Assembly (NCBI GenBank): GCA_963989385.1
Contig: OZ022508.1
Coordinates: forward strand, 50,569,087-50,633,086
From: Ctena decussata
Taxonomy: Eukaryota > Mollusca > Bivalvia > Lucinida > Lucinidae
DNA: 64,000 nucleotides
Reading direction: 5' to 3'
In this document: positions 21,865-32,569 of the stretch, piece after piece
Numbering within the stretch: position 1 is the stretch's first letter
Layout: each line of letters starts with the position of its first letter
Translations under genes and position numbers: made by a program
Notes under the pieces: model-generated
Seen by the model: only the letters and a program-made list of their open reading frames with translations
What the model was told of the DNA's origin: nothing
The model's database searches: none

Positions 21865-22137
21865 GGATTGGTTGGTTGATTTGATGCTTAACGTCCACGG
21901 TAAACAACTAAGGTCATGTCGGGACGGTCAGTTAACCTAACCACACGATTCCTGGGCAGGCTTAGACCTCCTAAGCGGTTAACCAGTACTAAGTGCACAT
22001 ACTTTCGCCAGTAACTGACAACTGCCCTTCTTGAATCAGCGGAAGGAGAAACGAAAGTATGTGGCCAGATCGGGATTCGAACCCAGGACCTCTGACTTAC
22101 GAGTCAGGTGCCCTACCGATTGCGCTACCCGGCCCGG
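21865..22137 (-). mobile_element. SINE with tRNA-like head resembling tRNA-Thr(CGT)
   Basis: On the minus strand from 22137: GGTAGCGCAATCGGTAGGGC (A box), an anticodon-arm-like CTGAC TCGTAA GTCAG (a 6-nt loop where a functional tRNA has 7), and GGGTTCGAATCCC (B box). The body runs on to GGTTGGTTGATTTGATGC-like sequence near 21870. A tRNA gene would end about 75 bp in; here an unrelated body follows, and the acceptor stem does not close. Confidence 0.7.
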
Positions 22138-23060
22138 CATGGTCTCTGTGGAATCTGCATTTTAAAATACAGTCTACATAGATCTTACACGGTGGTAATA
22201 CCAATTTCTCAATCTGTGCTGTCGACCCGTAGATACATTCATTTACCCTACATGAAAAAATGGCTGTGGACCGAGGCAGTTACAACAGTTGTCACACCCG
22301 TGTTATCCCGCAGCGTCCATTAAGGTATATTCGCAATTTATGCTTGATTCCGGTCGGTTCAGCGTAGGGATTCTAACTTGCTGAAGATACCGATGCATGA
22401 TTAACATGTAAAAATTGAATTGTCAAGAATATTTCCTCAAAAGAGCTGTTTGAAGGGAAAGTGGTGAGCTTGACGTTGTGGCAAGGTTACTTAAAAAAAA
22501 TAGTGTAAGTTTGCCAAATAAACCATTGTTGGTATATGAAAGATATATTGGGTGAAATTAAAAAGAGTTAGATGAAACTTACATCTTAATTTGTCGGTGA
22601 AATCTAACATTTTCTGAAAAGTCATTTGCGAAACGATGGCTGCACTTATAAAGCACGAAATACAACTGTCCAAAAAGATAGTGCTCAATTTCAATTAAGA
22701 ATAGCAGAAAATCTAAACGGCTGGCAGGTATTCAGTTGCAGTCCACAGTGATCATTCTGTAAGCCCTTTAGGTAAATCTGTAAGCTTTAGGTGTCAACAA
22801 TTGTCCTGCTCTTGAGTACAGCATGGGTAATAATGCCATTTTTTAAGAAATTTTCTGGCCCCAAAAAGTGGGTGGGGCGTTATTTTCTCTGCAATATTAA
22901 TCATATAATGACCTTATAGGCGTTATTAAAGGCTGCAAAGGGAATCATTCAAAGAGAAGAAAGATTGATTTATGCATTCAATCAGGCTGGAATGTCACTT
23001 TGTTCGGCTGACCCCCTTTGGAGTCAACGAGCTATCGAAAAAAAACTTTGGAGTGCAACC
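22138..23060. other. No gene seen
   Basis: No recognisable coding sequence. A GGCCCCAAAAAGTGGGTGGGGC stretch near 22857 could pair on itself. Confidence 0.35.
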
Positions 23061-23697
23061 ATAAAGGGCCACCATATATTTTCAGTTTTCTTTTGAGGCA
23101 GTTAGAAAACATGTTTTGGATTCTTCAACATTGACCGACTAAAGAAATAAAATGGTTTAGAGCATCGCGCGTTTCAGTGTCGCACAGTTGTGAAACCGCT
23201 TCAGCTAGGGTCCATTATGAAAGCGACGCTTTTTCAGACTTCGAAAAAGGGAACAGTTTAAAATCAGCAACAATTATGCCAGAATGCATCTCTGCACACT
23301 TTCTTCCATTCTCTTTGATCAGACACACGCTAAATTATTAATCTGAACCAAATTCTGCATGGGTTAAATAGAAAATCTATGCTATAAAGGGCCACCATGG
23401 ATTTTCAGTTTTCTTTTGAGGCAGTTAGAAAACATGTTTGGATTCCTCAACATTGACCGACTAAAGAAATAAAATGCGCGTTTCAGTGTCGCACAGTTGT
23501 GAACCCGCTACAGCTAGGGTCCATTTCTTGAAAGCGACGCTTTTTCAGACTTCGAAAAAGGGTACAGTTTAAAATCAGCAATAATTTTGCCAGATTGCAT
23601 CTCAGCACACTTTCTTTCATTCTCTTTGATCAGAAACATGCTAAATTATTAATCTGAACCAAATTCTGTCTGGATTGAATAGAAAATCTATACTTTA
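23061..23697. repeat. Tandem duplication, 323-bp unit, two copies
   Basis: Units start ATAAAGGGCCACCAT at 23061 and 23384 and run through AGTTTTCTTTTGAGGCAGTT, GACCGACTAAAGAAATAAA, CGCTTTTTCAGACTTCG and AATCTGAACCAAATTCTG. The second unit has a small deletion after AAATAAAATG. Non-coding. Confidence 0.85.
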
Positions 23698-24599
23698 AGG
23701 TTGCCATTCCCAGTTTCACACTTTTGGCCGGGGACAAAAATGCTAATTTTTAGAGGTAGGCTTGTATCTTGGGCTATAAATACTTTTTGGCTTCTTATAT
23801 GCAGGAAACTTTCCCCCCTTTGTACATATAAGTTTGATCCTACAGCCTTTGTCTTGAGCAAGTCCAGGTTTTAAGTCAAACCTACTTTATGAGAGTGGAA
23901 TGAATTCCCATAGAGAAATATAGTATGTCTGCTTGGTCGTGCATAACTTCTAAAATTCCTACTTGTTACAGCTTGCTGATCTTAAAATTGATTGAATTTG
24001 ATAATAATCGAGAAATTTTGAAAAAAAAAAACTTCATGAACTGGCGAAATCGAAAAATTTGGTGAATTTCCTCATTATGAACTTCTGACCACTTTGATTT
24101 TGAAGGTAGTGCAAATTTCGTTGAATAAATGTCCCATAGCGGAATTAAGCAATTTTCTAACTTTTGAACCAGTTGATTAAGCTTATTAGTCATTAATGTG
24201 TTTAATATTTTGGCAAGGAGGTGTTCATTAAGTACGGTGCATTCCCCCTGATTGTCACTTCTGCAAATACCTTGCTCAAAAAAATACTGGCTATAGGATT
24301 TTCAAATTTCATATAAGAATTGGTCATGAAAAAGAGCAAAAGTAAGTAGGAAAATTCTCAGGAACTCACACAATTTAATCCCAGATCCCATTCAAGACAC
24401 CATATGGAAAAAGACAAGACAAAATTAGTCACCAACAAAGAAATCACCAGCGGCAGCCATGTGAACAGCCATTGTAGGTGGTCACCGGTCAAGCGTTCAC
24501 ATCACAAAAATATATCAATAGTGTACATAATAACAAACAACACATAAAACAACCAAGAAAAAAAAACAGAAGTGCTGCCTTGGGACGGTCAACAATGAA
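23698..24599. other. No gene seen
   Basis: Short frames only. ACAGAAGTGCTGCCTTGGGA at 24568 recurs in similar form at 59304, so both places hold a piece of the same unidentified repeat. Confidence 0.35.
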
Positions 24600-24639
24600 A
24601 GGATTCCTATGCTTATTCTATTCTATTCTATTCTATTCT

Positions 24640-25794
24640 ATCCCATAACCTTACTAGGTCGTTGGAGCTGTCTTCAGCTATCCTAGTTGAGCTGGCAAAT
24701 TCCATTCCATTCCACTCCTTGATATTGTCTTCCCACCTCTTCTTCTGCCTTCCTCTTTTTTTCCTTTCTCTCTGCCCTGAAAAGTCGTCTTTGCTAAACC
24801 AGAATACCTTGAGACGTGGGCAAACCACCTTAGTTTCCGTTTCTTGACCAGCGTCAGGAGTTCATCATATTCTCCAATGGCTGCTTGGATCTTCCTAGGA
24901 AACCTCCGCATTGGTTATATGGTCCTTGTACGAAATGTTCAGTAACCTTCGGTAGCATCTCATCTCAAAGGCCTGCGTTCTTTTCTCTTACTCTGCTGTC
25001 AAAGTGCACAATTCACAGGCATACAGAAATATGGAAATGACAAAGTTTCACAAGTTTCACCTTTCACAAGTTTCACAAGTTTCACCTTTGATCCAAGAGA
25101 AGTGTTGTTATCTCTCCAAATTGGTTTCAGCTTGATAAGAGCTGAAGTGGCTTATGCAATTCTTGAGAGAACCTCCTGTTTTGAGCCATCATCTGAGACA
25201 ACTGCTCCAAGGTATTTGAAGCTGTTTACAATAGCCAGCTTCTGCTCTTTTACCTTGATCTCCCTCTGGATGCCATCTGCGCTGTTCTTCATCAGTTTGG
25301 TCTCATACCTTGTGCAGGTTTGGTTGAGACTTCCAACTAGAGCTACAAGATCAAGATCTTCCTCAGCTAGAGCGTCTATGTCATCGGCAAACCGCAGATT
25401 GGTAATGTTTCTGACGCCTATGCTAACCTTTCCGCCATGTTCTTCCAGAGCATCAGATTGTTCGAGAAAAATGTTGGAGAGGGTGGGTGATAGAAGACAT
25501 CCTTGTCTTGCTCCAACTGTTGTTTTGAACCATTCTCCTGTGCTGCCATTTATCAGCACTGCACTTGTAGCCTTGTCGTATAGCTGTTCAATGGTGCGAA
25601 CTAGATTTGCACTGATATTGCACTTCCGCATGGTGGCCCATAAGGCTGATTGCAATACCCTGTCAAAGGCTTTTTAGAAATCAATGAAGACATGGTACAT
25701 GCTCCTTCCTGCCCGGAACCCAGCCTGTTCCTCATCGATTATCTTTTCCTCTTGTGGTTTAAATCTGATCAAGATGACTTTAGCATGACTTTGC
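24640..25794 (-). pseudogene. RTE-like reverse transcriptase, C-terminal portion
   Basis: Minus strand in order: EEQAGFRAGRSM, then FIDF-stop-KAFDRV (motif A with a nonsense codon in place of Lys), ALWATMRKCNISANLV, VGARQGCLLSPTLSNIFLE, LRFADDIDALAE (FADD catalytic motif), FKYLGAVVSDDGS, QEVLSRIA, KIQAAIGEYDELLTLVKKRK and RKLRWFAHVSRYSGLAK. Breaks: the nonsense in motif A, a shift after QEVLSRIA, and another inside the Lys/Arg-rich stretch near 24740. The gene continues on the other side of the MITE. Confidence 0.8.
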
Positions 25795-26339
25795 TTAAAT
25801 GTAGGTTCCTGGACTAGCGATAACAATTATGTCCACAAAATAATTTTGTCTTTTTCTGAGCAGTATTGAATTCTCTTATTTTTCTGAATTTGTTGCTACT
25901 GAGAAACTCGTCAGATGTTGAAGAAAATAGTCGTTTTCCCTTTTGGTTATTTCCTTTCGTTGGAATTCCAGTTCTAAACATAACTATGTTTATGATGTCT
26001 AGAAGTGCGCGATTATGATGCCATTCTCCAAAGGTCAATTTTCCCTTGCCGTGAGCTCTCCTAGAGGTCCTGGTATGGCGGATGGGTTAAAACTATCCCA
26101 AAATGCAATGCAGCATCACGTGAGCTGCGTTATCTATTTTTGGAGCGAACTAAAAATAGCCCTAACTGGTGTGCGAAGCAGAGTTAGGAAATCCCTTGCA
26201 AAACAACTTTTCTAATATTTTTTTGATTTACATATTTTAGTCAAACTTATTCATTCCCTTTTGTAAGTGCTTTCCAACAACGTGGATGAAAGATCATCAG
26301 AATTATGATGCATTCCAAAGTACAAGAACCTACCTTTAA
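25795..26339 (-). mobile_element. piggyBac-like MITE, copy 2, inside the RTE LINE
   Basis: TTAA at both ends (25795-25798, 26336-26339), TIR GTAGGTTCCTGG / GAACCTACCT, and interior similar to the reverse complement of 16023-16573 over its whole length. The interrupted LINE reads EEQAGFR on one side and QNHQPHQ (a decayed QNYRTISLISH) on the other, so the insertion is younger than the LINE. Confidence 0.85.
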
Positions 26340-26880
26340 ATGACTGATGAGGCTGATGGTTCTGTAGTTCGGGCAGATCTGTTGGTTCCCTTTTTAGGGG
26401 GCGTAATAATCAGCGACTGAGTCCATGGGCTATTCTCCTGTTCTTCAGATCCTGTTACAGATATCTGTTAAAACATCAATCATAGTCTACAAGTTCTGCT
26501 GGTATATTATAACTCCGGCCTGCAGATTTCCCCTTCTTTAGTGCTGCTACTGCAATCTCAACTTCCTCGCGAAGGATCGGTTGTTGACCTTCTTTTTTTT
26601 TTGGGGGGGGGGGGGGGGGGAGGCGATTGCAGTCCAGAACCGCATTGTCACCGTAAGTCTCATGGTTGTATAGTTCTGAGCAATATTCTGTCCGTGTGCT
26701 GAGAATCTCTTGTTCCTCTGTAAGGCATATCCCAGATTTGTCCTGGATAGATGTGGATCTACCCTGTTTGTCTGAAGTTAGATCCTTCACCAGTGCAACG
26801 CATTCCCACTTGAGGTTATATACTTTCGATCGATAAAGACTAGGATTTTCCATTTATTTTGCCATTTTTCTAAAGAGGGG
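26340..26880 (-). pseudogene. RTE-like LINE, linker and N-terminal RT portion
   Basis: Minus strand: VYNLKWECVALVKDLTSD, ILSTRTEYCSELYNHETYGD, LREEVEIAVAALKKGKSAG and NIPAELVDYD, which is the pre-RT linker and RT motif 0 region of RTE elements. A homopolymer of C/A on this strand (T10G18 on the plus strand) lies within a Pro/Lys run. A frameshift follows NIPAELV. Confidence 0.75.
26593..26620. repeat. T10-G18 homopolymer tract
   Basis: Ten T then eighteen G inside the RTE pseudogene. The length is likely variable or partly a sequencing effect. Confidence 0.9.
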
Positions 26881-28538
26881 CGAGGTTACTAACTGCACAG
26901 TTTTTGATCCAATATTTGCCCTGCCCTTGTCCATGGACAGATTTAAGTATTACTGGAATTTTGCTCAAAATTTGCAACTTTTCAGAACAGATGAAAAGCG
27001 TGAAAATTTCAACCAAAACCAAAAAAAAAAATTTGTCTATGAAACTGAATGTCTTTCTAGATGACCCTTATTGAGAAGATCCTTTTGAACTGAAGTTTAT
27101 GAGATTTTGTAGACTTCAGCAAAATTACTCAATTTCAGAAAATAAGAAAATTGCAAAACTTGTACCATGGAAATGAGCAGTTGTGTGGAAATTCTGGTTG
27201 TCTTAAACTTTGATTCTTCTTAAAAGTGCTGAAAAAAGATGGAAATTCTTGCCCAATGACGGTCAAATTTATTGGCTGTTAAACTGGGCATATGTTGTAG
27301 TAACATCTATGGAAAAATACCTGCTGTTCCTTTAAATATTTTTAGCAGTGTATTTTATTTTTGTCCTTTGAGCAGAGGAAATTTCTGAGAAATCTTTTTG
27401 ATTGGGTTAGACTTTTATTCTAGATAATTGCGTTTTACATTCATTTGAACCCCGCTTTTGATACTAATAAGTCTTTGAATCGATTGCCTTATCAAAATTA
27501 AGAAATTACAGTATGCTTTTCTCTGGCTTTCATCATAGTTCATGAGGCTTGAATAGCCGAAACTTCGAAGTTCCTTCTTGTGAATGTGTTCTCTGCTTTT
27601 GAAGCAGATTCTTAAAGGTTCTTATTTGTGTCTATGTTAGTACGTTAAACATACGTTGACGTTGACAGTTTAATTGTAAATAATCCTCAAACTGATCGTT
27701 GAAATAATGATTTATTGTATTCATTTCACTCCTTTTTTTACTTACATTACTAACGTAACAGACAACACTTGATAGTGTTGACTATATGTATGTGACCTTG
27801 ACAATTTAATCCTTTAAGTTCAAACTGCAACTTTTGACCATTTCTTCTTCTCTGGCTTACTGAGTATCGCCCCCCCCCCCCTCTCCCCGTTACACAGTTT
27901 CCCACTCATATATATTGCGTACTTGCCATGTATAAGGCTGCTGCATAAAGGAAATGCTGGGTCACGTGAGGGGGGAGCCTTTTTACGTTAATTATAGTGA
28001 TTTATAGGGCAATTTCAACCAGAAGTATAATTATGGTTTTGCCAGAAGAAAAAAAATGCTTTGTATTGTGATATGCATGTACTTAGCATGCATTTTTGAC
28101 AGGGGTGTATGATCCCGTGGTTTTTACGTCACAGGAAGTACTGAAAATTCCAGTACAACGACTGTTTCGTGGTTAGTGTTTTAAAGATATTTTCTGTGCT
28201 GCCAAATGCACTCTTATAGTGAATGCGTGTTTGTAAGTACTTAACTGGTGTTCTTGTTTTTACTGAGAGTTTACTTGTCTTCACGTTTAACCTCCCCCAG
28301 TTTTGGAGCAACAAATGTTTCATGTGCCACAGCCTACTTTCGGATGTTGGGCGACGATTGAATACAAAAACTATTAAACTCGCAATAAATTGCGAATGTC
28401 GACTGAAAGACTACACATTCACTGCGCTACATTTTAATAGAATGTCTACAAACACAATGAAATTAATAACTAAAACATAAAGAATTCCCGGGGCTTCTCA
28501 TTGCTCAGAATGACGTAAGAAAATGACGCTAGAATATA
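26881..28538. other. No gene seen
   Basis: 1.6 kb, AT-rich, only short frames. A C-run lies at about 27868-27880. Confidence 0.4.
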
Positions 28539-28674
28539 AATCCATCATGCGTATCCATGTAGGGTAGGGATATTTTACGCGAGGGGTCGGACGAGGCTTG
28601 CCGAGTCCCTGGTTGAACTTCCGACCCCTAGGGTGAGATTTACCTATGCAAAATGGACTGGCTCATGATGGATT
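28539..28674. mobile_element. Small foldback MITE
   Basis: AATCCATCATG at 28539-28549 is perfectly inverted at 28664-28674. Inside, AGGGGTCGGA pairs with TCCGACCCCT. 136 bp, with strong secondary structure and no coding sequence. Confidence 0.55.
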
Positions 28675-29400
28675 ATTCCTCCCACTGTTAGCGAATTTGA
28701 AACTTAAAGTCGGATCAGGCTTCAAAAACAGGAAAATTTTAACTTTTTAACCAGTGATCTGAATTTAATTTTGAGCAGCACAGTGTGTTTATCGGGTCCT
28801 AAAACGACCCTCAATAATTAGACGAAAACACGATATGTGGACTATTTTATCTTCCAGAGGGAAACACCAAAATGAACCTTACCCTCTCACTTCACTCGCG
28901 TCAAGTTTGCTAGCGACGTTTTTATAACCGGTTCTAGTGGTGTCATTAAAATTTAGTGACGTCACGAACCTATGATCTACTATCAAACGTCATCCGAGAT
29001 GATTGCGTGTCCATTTTGATCATTTAGAATTAAAATACAATAGATGAAAAGTTTGCAGGCTAGAAAATTACATATTGAATGGTCCTTGTAGTATGCAGTC
29101 ATAAGATGCATGGTCTTGCTAAATGGTAATGATTACTTTTATTTTTCGAGGTACCAACAGCTTTCTTGAATTAAATTACTTAGAATAAATAGGTTGCGAC
29201 AACCCTTGTCTCTTTAAATGAACTTGAGATTGAAAGATGCCAGTAACTGTATTACATGAGATGACTTTTATATAAGCTTTATGCTTACCGGCAGATCCTG
29301 TATCATATTGTACTTATTTATAACCGTGTAACTTGAAAAAAAAATATTATTCAAAACCAACTATATTCGACGAGAGCACAATTCCTTCTTAATAAATAAT
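28675..29400. other. No gene seen
   Basis: TTTATCATATGAC at about 29401 is matched inverted near 29880 around the SINE at 29471, possibly TIRs of a ~0.2-kb MITE that received the SINE. Confidence 0.35.
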
Positions 29401-29470
29401 TTTATCATATGACGTCACATCTGAGAGTGTAATAAAGCCATGCATAAAAAACGATAATCCACTAGTGGAT

Positions 29471-29754
29471 AAAAGGTAAAGGTAAAGGTTTCCCATAGCC
29501 TAATAGCCATAGGGGCAGTGGGGGTTTAGAGACCCACTGTATCTTGGGCACAGCTGATGAAAGGCGGAGCCCATCTCTCTCCTTTCGCTGCCTTAGCCTT
29601 CCCTAATTCGAAATATGTACCCATTTACTGCTGGGTTGACAGAGAGAGTTTTCCAGTCGTCGGATGGCGACAGTGAGCCGCGAACTCACGACCTTCCGGC
29701 GACTTTCTGCACAATAACCGAGCCACTCTAACCACTCGGCTACCGCGCCTCTCT
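29471..29754 (-). mobile_element. tRNA-derived SINE family 2, complete copy with target duplication
   Basis: On the minus strand: AGGCGCGGTAGCCGAGTGGT (A box), GTCGTGAGTTCGCGGCTCAC (B-box region), a body with CTGTCAACCCAGCAGTAAAT and TTTCATCAGCTGTGCCCAAG, and an ACCTTTACCTTT tail. Perfect 10-bp target duplication ACTAGTGGAT at 29461-29470 and 29755-29764. Length 284 bp. Confidence 0.92.
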
Positions 29755-29904
29755 ACTAGTGGATTCAATATGCAAATTACGTCGTAACGTTAGACGTTCA
29801 TGTCCATGAAACGTCGCGTTTTCTGAGGGTGAAATCGTGACTTTTTGGTCCAAAATTTGCTAATAAAATGCAATTGTAGTGTCATATGATAAATAGAATT
29901 TTGC

Positions 29905-30027
29905 ATTCGTGCTCCTGTATTATTGAATTTATTAAACTCGTTGGTGAAAACGATGCTCGACAGAGCCCCGCATCTTATCTTTTTCTCCAACTCGTTTAAT
30001 AAATTCAATAATACACCAGCACTCATG
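29905..30027. repeat. Foldback hairpin, ~40-bp arms
   Basis: GTATTATTGAATTTATTAAA near 29917 is inverted at about 29995-30014; pairing extends to both sides with a few mismatches. Nested GATGC/GCATC lies at the tip. Confidence 0.65.
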
Positions 30028-32116
30028 TAAGATCCTGTATATATATGGGATGGAATTAAGGCGGACGATCCCGGAAGAACTCTGTTCTTGCTTGTTTAAA
30101 AAACAAACAGAGTTATTGTTCATCATCAAATCGACTAACTGTGGAGTAAATACAGTTATAATATACACTTACAATATCTACCGTAAAGATCCTTAGTTTT
30201 CGGGCACATAGGTCTGTACAAACAGTGGAAACTGAGATCAGACTGTTCCTTAGGAACCAGAATGATCAAGATCTTCACAGTTTCCATTCCATCTGCGCAT
30301 TTTTGTCGACATTACTCTATGGTAGAACCGAATAACAGGAAAATAAATAATAGGGCAAGGACCGGCTGTGCTTGCAGCAGGTGCAGAATTTGGGCAGTCT
30401 GTTTTGGGGATATTTTGAACTTAAACATTGTTTTTCTAGGAAACGAAACGGTGAAATGTTTGTTTTTTTGTTTTATTCTTTAACATACGACGTAAGTTTT
30501 ACTAAAATAATACGCATAAGCATGCCCCATCGATTGATAATATTTTTCATGACGTTTTTCATGAAATTCAATTTTCTTGCATTTTTTCAAAGAATGTAAA
30601 AATATACTTATTAACAAAAAAACTGCAATTTTTTGTTATCAGTTTGTTTCAAATATCATATATTACAAATTATATGATTTGCTGAAATGAAAGTGCATTC
30701 ATGTGCTAGAGATATGAATTTTAATGGAAAATGTTTAAAAATAATATGTAGAAATACAAAATATTGTTTTTTAGGAAAACAAAACGGTGAAAATTGTTTT
30801 TTTCTTACCCAAATGTTTTATAGCTCTGGAGTTATTTAGACGGTATAATGGTTTGAATGCCCCGCCAATATTTCTACTCAGTATTCGTCTACCTTAAATG
30901 AGTTTTATATTTCGATATATGCATGATTGTCATACGATTGTTATTGCTAGATCATGCTAGATCATGGTTGAAAACCTTAGTTTCCTTTCCAATTGCGCAG
31001 CCGGACTAAAACAGCACCCTCTCAATTCTGTAGGCATATAAGCACCTAGAAAGTTGGCGTCTGATGACGTATGTCTTTGGAGGGGCCCGACTAGTTGTTA
31101 TGGTAGTCCGCCTATCTCAAGCTTTGATTGATAATACTTTTTGAAATCTAATGTATTTTGTTATGACGTCCTACAGATGATATTTGCATATGTACTCTAA
31201 CGGCTTTACAGCATCAGTCTTTTGATTCAGATAGAGAGTTTTCTTTTTTATGTAAAATTTGCAAAACTATGCTTATGTATCAAATTACTCATACATATTA
31301 CTCATACAAGATGGATTGCTTGAATAACATTTTTTGAGGCAAACAAAATTATACTTTACCATTAAAATCAGTAGACTGCTGGTGACCATTGACGACCGCT
31401 TTCATTACCTTGTTATGCAATGTATATGTAGCGTCATTCCATTTTTTCTTCTGAAATAAAAAAGAATTCAAAAGAACACAACAATATTAGGTCATATGGA
31501 GTTCGTTTTTTAGCTGGATAATAAGAAACTGGAGTAAATATTGGCGAAGATAAGAAATGTAGTCAAGCCAATACATCAAAAGGGGGTCCCCAGCTCTAAA
31601 CTATACAGACGTGTGACCGTTGCTTTAATCTTAATTTATATGTTTAAGAAATAGACACCTCGACAAAAGTTCAGCATATTTCAGTTTCACGGTGGTTCTT
31701 TTACACTTGCTGCAGAACAATTGCAAAATATTAAACAACGGCATAATTCACAGCATGTATAGTGCATATTGTTGTCTGTTGCCTGTTGACATGTTGGTCC
31801 ACACATATCCCTTTTATGAAATTTTTGTGAGTGTAATTTTAATGCAGTTTCTAGTAAAACACTGTATTTGTTTTTAATTCTAACGTTCTGCATACAAAAA
31901 AGGAGCGCATTAAGAATTTATGCTACGTCAGATAAGAGACCATGTAACTCGTGTGTTTCTTAAACAGTTTGCAGTTTACCAATTTTCCATGAAATAAAAA
32001 TGATATAGAGGCCTTGGGCGAGTTTCGTAAATTTCATATGAAATGACCATAAGCGTAAGATTTCTGTTTATCATATGACCCTTTAAAACGGGATTTTAAG
32101 CCTTCAAACTGAACAC
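30028..32116. other. No gene seen; one SINE-like fragment
   Basis: AATAGGGCAAGGACCGGCTG at about 30349 followed by CTTGCAGCAGGTGCAG matches part of the element at 41000-41276. The rest is AT-rich with short frames. Confidence 0.4.
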
Positions 32117-32569
32117 TATTTGAACAAGAGGGCCATGGTGGCCCTGAATCGCTCACCTGAGCATTAATCAGTTCACTGGCTCTGGTGAAGATTTATAAGA
32201 GTTTTTACCATACATGGGAATGGGGGCCACCTTGGCCATATGACCAAGATCATTTGAAGAACTTTCAATCCTTTGACCCATGCAGGCTCCATATGAAAAT
32301 TGAGTTTAGTCTGCCCAGTGGTTTCAGAGATGTTTGAAAATGTTTATGGATGGATGACAAAGGCAGCTAACACCAATACTGTAAGGCTCAGGTGAGCTAA
32401 AAATGTAATAGTCGCTTCACCGCAAAGTACCCGTTCATGTTTAGCCCCTTTGATGGATTTGAACTAGACTGAACTAGGCAAACACAGATGATAGAATAAT
32501 AGCATCATTGTCTCTCTGTGGTGAAATTAATGTTTTCCAAGGAGTTTATGGCTGGCATCATTGCAATGT

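Larger units (their letters stand above)
24600..26880 (-). mobile_element. RTE-like LINE, 5'-truncated, minus strand
   Basis: Minus-strand RT and C-terminal region running from ~26880 down to a pentanucleotide tail (TAGAA)n at about 24610-24640. It lacks the endonuclease, so it is truncated at the 5' end. A 545-bp piggyBac-like MITE splits it at 25795-26339. The phrase GRQKKRWEDNIKEW near the end is characteristic of RTE-type ORFs. Confidence 0.82.

Noticed and set aside
22060..22137. Functional tRNA-Thr gene
   Set aside because: The A and B boxes are good but the anticodon loop has 6 nt, the acceptor stem does not close, and a SINE body follows.
25102..25677. 191-codon plus-strand frame
   Set aside because: Antisense of the RTE reverse transcriptase, whose FADD and ARQGCLLSP motifs are clear on the minus strand.
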